From contig NC_135781.1 of assembly GCF_028453695.1 (NCBI RefSeq), positions 25,171,640 to 25,235,639 on the forward strand: DNA of 64,000 nucleotides, given 5' to 3'. This stretch comes from Augochlora pura (taxonomy: Eukaryota; Arthropoda; Insecta; Hymenoptera; Halictidae). Shown piece by piece: positions 61,297-64,000 of the stretch. Made by a program: the position numbers and the translations under genes. Every line of letters starts with the position of its first letter. Position 1 is the stretch's first letter. The notes under the pieces are model-generated. The model was not told the origin of the DNA and ran no database searches. It was given only the letters and a program-made list of their open reading frames with translations.

Positions 61297-64000
61297 TAGA
61301 TTATTGATAAAAATCCCGAATTTGTTCCGTCAAAGTACTGCAAGGGGTTAATTAGATCGACAGGTTGCTCGTTCGCTGCAACAGTGGTATTATGCATCTG
61401 CAGTGTTCGAGTTGTCGATTCGGAAGAAACGATTTTTGCATATACTTAAACTGAAATAGTGCTCCGCAACCGAGACTTCAACGCAGACACGTGTCTCGAG
61501 TATCGTTGCGTGTACAAGCTGGAAGCTACCAAAAACGGAGGAGAAGATTTCAACGAAAAACAGCTTGGATAGCTTGTTACCGGAGGATCCGAGCATCCCA
61601 TTAAAAAGCATAACATCGAGTTTGCGCTGCGCACACCCCCGCGAAGAATGTTCGCGAGCCAAAGTTGCCGGCGCGACTCGAGCAACCAAAAATAATATTT
61701 ACGATTTCTTTGACCCGGCAAATCGCCGTGCACCGTAAATCCACCGTTAGCGTTGTTCTTTCCTGGTTCGACAAAAGGATGATCTCAGTTCTTGCGTCGT
61801 CACGCTAGTTCCTCCCTTCTTGCCTTCTGCTTCTTGGGAGCAGAGATCTCGTCGCTCTCCGCCCAGTCGCCGCGTTCGATGCGACATCGACTGGCCTTGC
61901 GAAACTTTCATCGCGCAAACAGATCTTCTTATGTTCGCGGGACCTGGAGCTACATATCGTTCCGATTTATTTTATATGTATATACACGTATATACAGAGC
62001 GAGTCTCGCAACATGACGACGTCAAATAACTCATAAAATATTCGGTGTACGAAAAAGTGTCTCAGATAGAAGCTACATTACTTGCTGGCGGACTTGCTGC
62101 AGTTTTGCGTCATTTTGATTTGAGATGTGGAGGTCATTTTCAATTGTTTATACGGAATGGTTCACGCTTCTGCAAATTATTCTAGAAAATATGGTAAAAT
62201 AAATATTTACTGAAATATCAGCAAAAATAAATTATGTTCAATCAACGTGATCGATAGCACAACGTAGTAATACAACTTTATTTTGCGAGCGGCTGTTCAG
62301 TATTGATAATTATTTGGTTAGTATCTGAGTAACCAGTCATTTTAGATTCTATTTGGTATAACAGTTCTTTATGTAGAATTTAATGCTTCATCCAAATTTG
62401 TGAAGAACGTAAAGCTGATTTCAGTACTACACGTCCTCCTGCAAACGAGACATCTTCTATCTGAAACATTTATGCGTCAACGAATATTTTATGAGATTAT
62501 TTATGTCATCATGTTACGAGATTTATCCCGCATGTACAATATAAATGTATGATATACATAGATAAGGATATATACGGTCTCGAGTGTACCTAGACACAGT
62601 GCCCCGAAATTCTCTCCGGCCAGTTTCTTGTCGTACGGCGGAACAGATATTTTCGTTCTCTCATTCTGAAATTGACTCGCCCTGGGGGATGCAACCCTAG
62701 TGAAAGACGTACAGGCCAATGTAAACCGATGTATCGAGGAAGGAACATGCCCCGGCAGTCCGCTCCGGCGATACCAGTCTCTTCTACCCTCTCCCACCGG
62801 AAGCTTTTTCATTCACTACCGAGACCTCCTCGCCCACCCCCATCTCCACCCCCCTTTGCACCCGCGACGAGTACGGTTATTCGCGCTACTTTAAACGTTT
62901 CCAACGATACCGCCGAGCCGGGGGGTCGTCGCTCTTGGAGAAATCTCGGCGCGGTTTGCTTATCCGCGAACGAACGGTCCTCGATCGCCAACTAGCGTCA
63001 TAGTACTTCATCTTTCTTTCGGATCCACCCATCGCTGGATTTTTTCAAGAATTCCTCTTCACCGGATCTTTCCCGAACTCTCGTCTCGAGTGGAACGACG
63101 TAGAAAATTGAACCCGCAACGTCGTTTAAAAATTTACGGCATCCTCGTGATTTCTATCGAATTCTTCCATGGTCGTCTTTTAATAATTTACTTGCCATCG
63201 AATCTCTCTTGTCCCTATATTTTTCCGCAATAGTCCTCGCGCTTGTCGTTCCTACGAATATCCTGGTTTCCGCGCTCCTGGACGTATAGTTTTAGTATTC
63301 TTCGTCCGCAAAGTATTAACTCTGCGCTGGCAACCAGGGTCTTTAAATATCTCGGCGAAATGTTCGTCTGTGCACCTCCGTAAATTGCATATTTAAGGAG
63401 GATCTTCGGTAAGAGTACCAGAATTTTTTTGTTTCTTTTTAGTGCCCAGAACAATGCCAGGAGGGTTAACATTTACTAATTACTGCAGGCCGCAGCATTA
63501 TCGTCACTATTGTCTCTAGTTTAATGTATAACAAGTAGACTGCGGATCTTGATTGCAAAATAAAAATTTTCCTCATCGATTACATAAAATGTAATCTGTA
63601 TATTATACACTGTAAACATTACTATGAATTAAGTCGAAGAATAATCTCCATTGGAGGTTTTCTTTTTAATGATATTGATCCTCTCGTTTTCATCGTTGTA
63701 CTATCTCCCGTTTATCCATTTTTGTTGTAAATGCACAACATTCACAGTCTAATATTAATTACGCTTTCAAACGCTAGTTTGAATATCTAATAATGTAATC
63801 TGCCCGCGATACGTCGCCGAACTATACATAACTTGTTTGGCTAGCAAATATGCTTAATATTCTCGTGGCGACAGGGCTCGAAACCAATTTATGCTTACCC
63901 CGACTGACGAACGAACTTGTTCCGACTTCCCCGGAAAAGATTCACGATTTCGAGAGATCACATTAGACGGTTCGTCGTGCAATATTTGCAAGCGCCCGTC
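61297..64000. other. Non-coding right edge, no gene recognised
   Basis: Mixed-composition DNA. Open frames at 61.4-62.0 and 62.5-63.0 kb overlap on both strands and show no domain. No repeats or RNA genes were identified. Confidence 0.45.

Overview
The window is eukaryotic nuclear DNA and most likely comes from a hymenopteran insect, probably a bee. The reasons are long stretches without coding sequence, CpG that is not depleted, alternating AT-rich and GC-rich blocks, many GA/CT microsatellites, TTAA-flanked piggyBac-type elements, and insect-style exons split by very large introns. There are no operons, prokaryotic genes, CRISPR arrays or recognisable tRNA/rRNA genes. Most long open frames lie in GC-rich DNA, occur on both strands at once and look like chance.

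One protein gene is well supported. The minus strand carries the 5' end of a kon-tiki/CSPG4 (NG2-type proteoglycan) gene. Exon 1 (34127 down to 34046) encodes a signal peptide. Exon 2 (17210 to 17047) and exon 3 (1936 to 1705) encode most of the first laminin-G domain. All visible splice junctions keep frame and use GT/AG. Introns 1 and 2 are about 16.8 and 15.1 kb. Intron 3 runs off the left edge, so the rest of the gene (more laminin-G, CSPG repeats, transmembrane segment) should lie beyond position 1.

The introns and the roughly 30 kb upstream of the gene (34.1-64 kb) hold mobile elements and simple repeats: a long foldback element at about 6.55-8.59 kb with a small mariner-type MITE nested in its right arm; several TTAA-flanked piggyBac-like MITEs (28.8, 37.1 and 56.5 kb) and isolated ends of others; an internally deleted piggyBac copy at 60.4-61.3 kb that keeps an open frame joining the N-terminal acidic region to the C-terminal cysteine-rich domain; minisatellites; and two 100-N assembly gaps, one flanked by the same 37-bp sequence on both sides.

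The most striking signal is at 59.78-60.27 kb on the minus strand: two type III hammerhead-ribozyme motifs 425 nt apart in the same orientation. The downstream copy has an intact catalytic core, matched stems I, II and III, a predicted cleavage site, and 10 nt of perfect complementarity between loops 1 and 2. The upstream copy has the same architecture but two core substitutions. The pair resembles the remains of a ribozyme-bearing retroelement (retrozyme- or Penelope-like) whose monomer would be 425 nt.
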